5,329 bases of DNA, from the NCBI GenBank assembly GCA_016215705.1, contig JACRIR010000176.1, forward strand, positions 1 to 5,329, written 5' to 3'. Below, in pieces: positions 5,290 through 5,329 of this stretch. A model generated the notes under the pieces. The model was given only the letters and a program-made list of their open reading frames with translations. It had not been told where the DNA came from and searched no databases. Position numbers and translations under genes: made by a program. Numbering within the stretch: the stretch's first letter is position 1; each line of letters begins with the position of its first letter. The stretch is from Candidatus Poribacteria bacterium (GTDB taxonomy: Bacteria; Abyssobacteria; SURF-5).

Positions 5290-5329
5290 CTAGTAAATCA
5301 CCTTGTTCAAAGGATACTCGAGAATCCCT
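5290..5329 (-). CDS. Possible 3' end of an unidentified gene
   Basis: On the minus strand the window begins inside a frame reading GILEYPLNKVIY followed by TAG (5292-5290). The peptide has an ordinary protein-like composition and ends just before the repeat-filled gap, which fits a gene end. With only 12 residues I cannot name a family. A second minus-strand frame is also open here as far as a TAA near 5246, so the choice is uncertain. Confidence 0.3.
   Translation of the reverse strand, partial: GILEYPLNKVIY

Overview
The window shows an uncultured-looking, moderately GC-rich bacterial chromosome segment. All four well-supported protein genes lie on the minus strand. Reading in the direction of transcription (right to left) they are: a small DUF1844-family protein (4972-4595), adenylosuccinate synthetase purA (4217-2946), then a cobalamin-controlled unit made of cobU/cobP (2102-1398) and cobT (1308-244). 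The phylum cannot be fixed from the sequence. The intergenic DNA is littered with degenerate ATCCGTG/ATTCGTG repeats and pyrimidine tracts. That style is familiar from poorly cultured phyla, but this is an impression and not a placement.

The best-resolved regulatory unit is the cob leader. On the minus strand it has a near-consensus sigma-70 promoter (TTGACA, 17 nt, TAGAAT; 2557-2529), an adenosylcobalamin riboswitch aptamer whose P1 stem closes at 2509-2504/2359-2354, an intrinsic terminator with a run of seven U (2289-2254), and then cobU and cobT. A nested set of alternative pairings could form an antiterminator. The unit reads as classic B12 feedback: when cobalamin is abundant, transcription ends before cobU. 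CobU (adenosylcobinamide kinase/guanylyltransferase) and CobT (nicotinate-nucleotide:dimethylbenzimidazole phosphoribosyltransferase) make the two halves that cobalamin synthase (CobS) joins. cobS and the corrin ring genes are not in the window, so it covers only part of nucleotide-loop assembly or cobinamide salvage.

The right end (about 4973-5329) and left end (1-243) hold no convincing complete gene. The right end has a palindromic element, a degenerate ATTCCCGC-type repeat, a heptamer tandem repeat and perhaps the last 12 codons of another minus-strand gene. The left end has a head-to-head pair of palindromic GGGCGC...GCGCCC elements just past cobT.

The most interesting point is in cobU. 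The protein is roughly 50 residues longer than usual because of an in-frame expansion between the conserved VDCLT and NEVGMGIVP blocks. That expansion contains one palindrome resembling the intergenic TGTAGG-type elements and, next to it, a tandem 30-bp (10-residue) duplication. I found no sign of a wholly new multi-gene system here.
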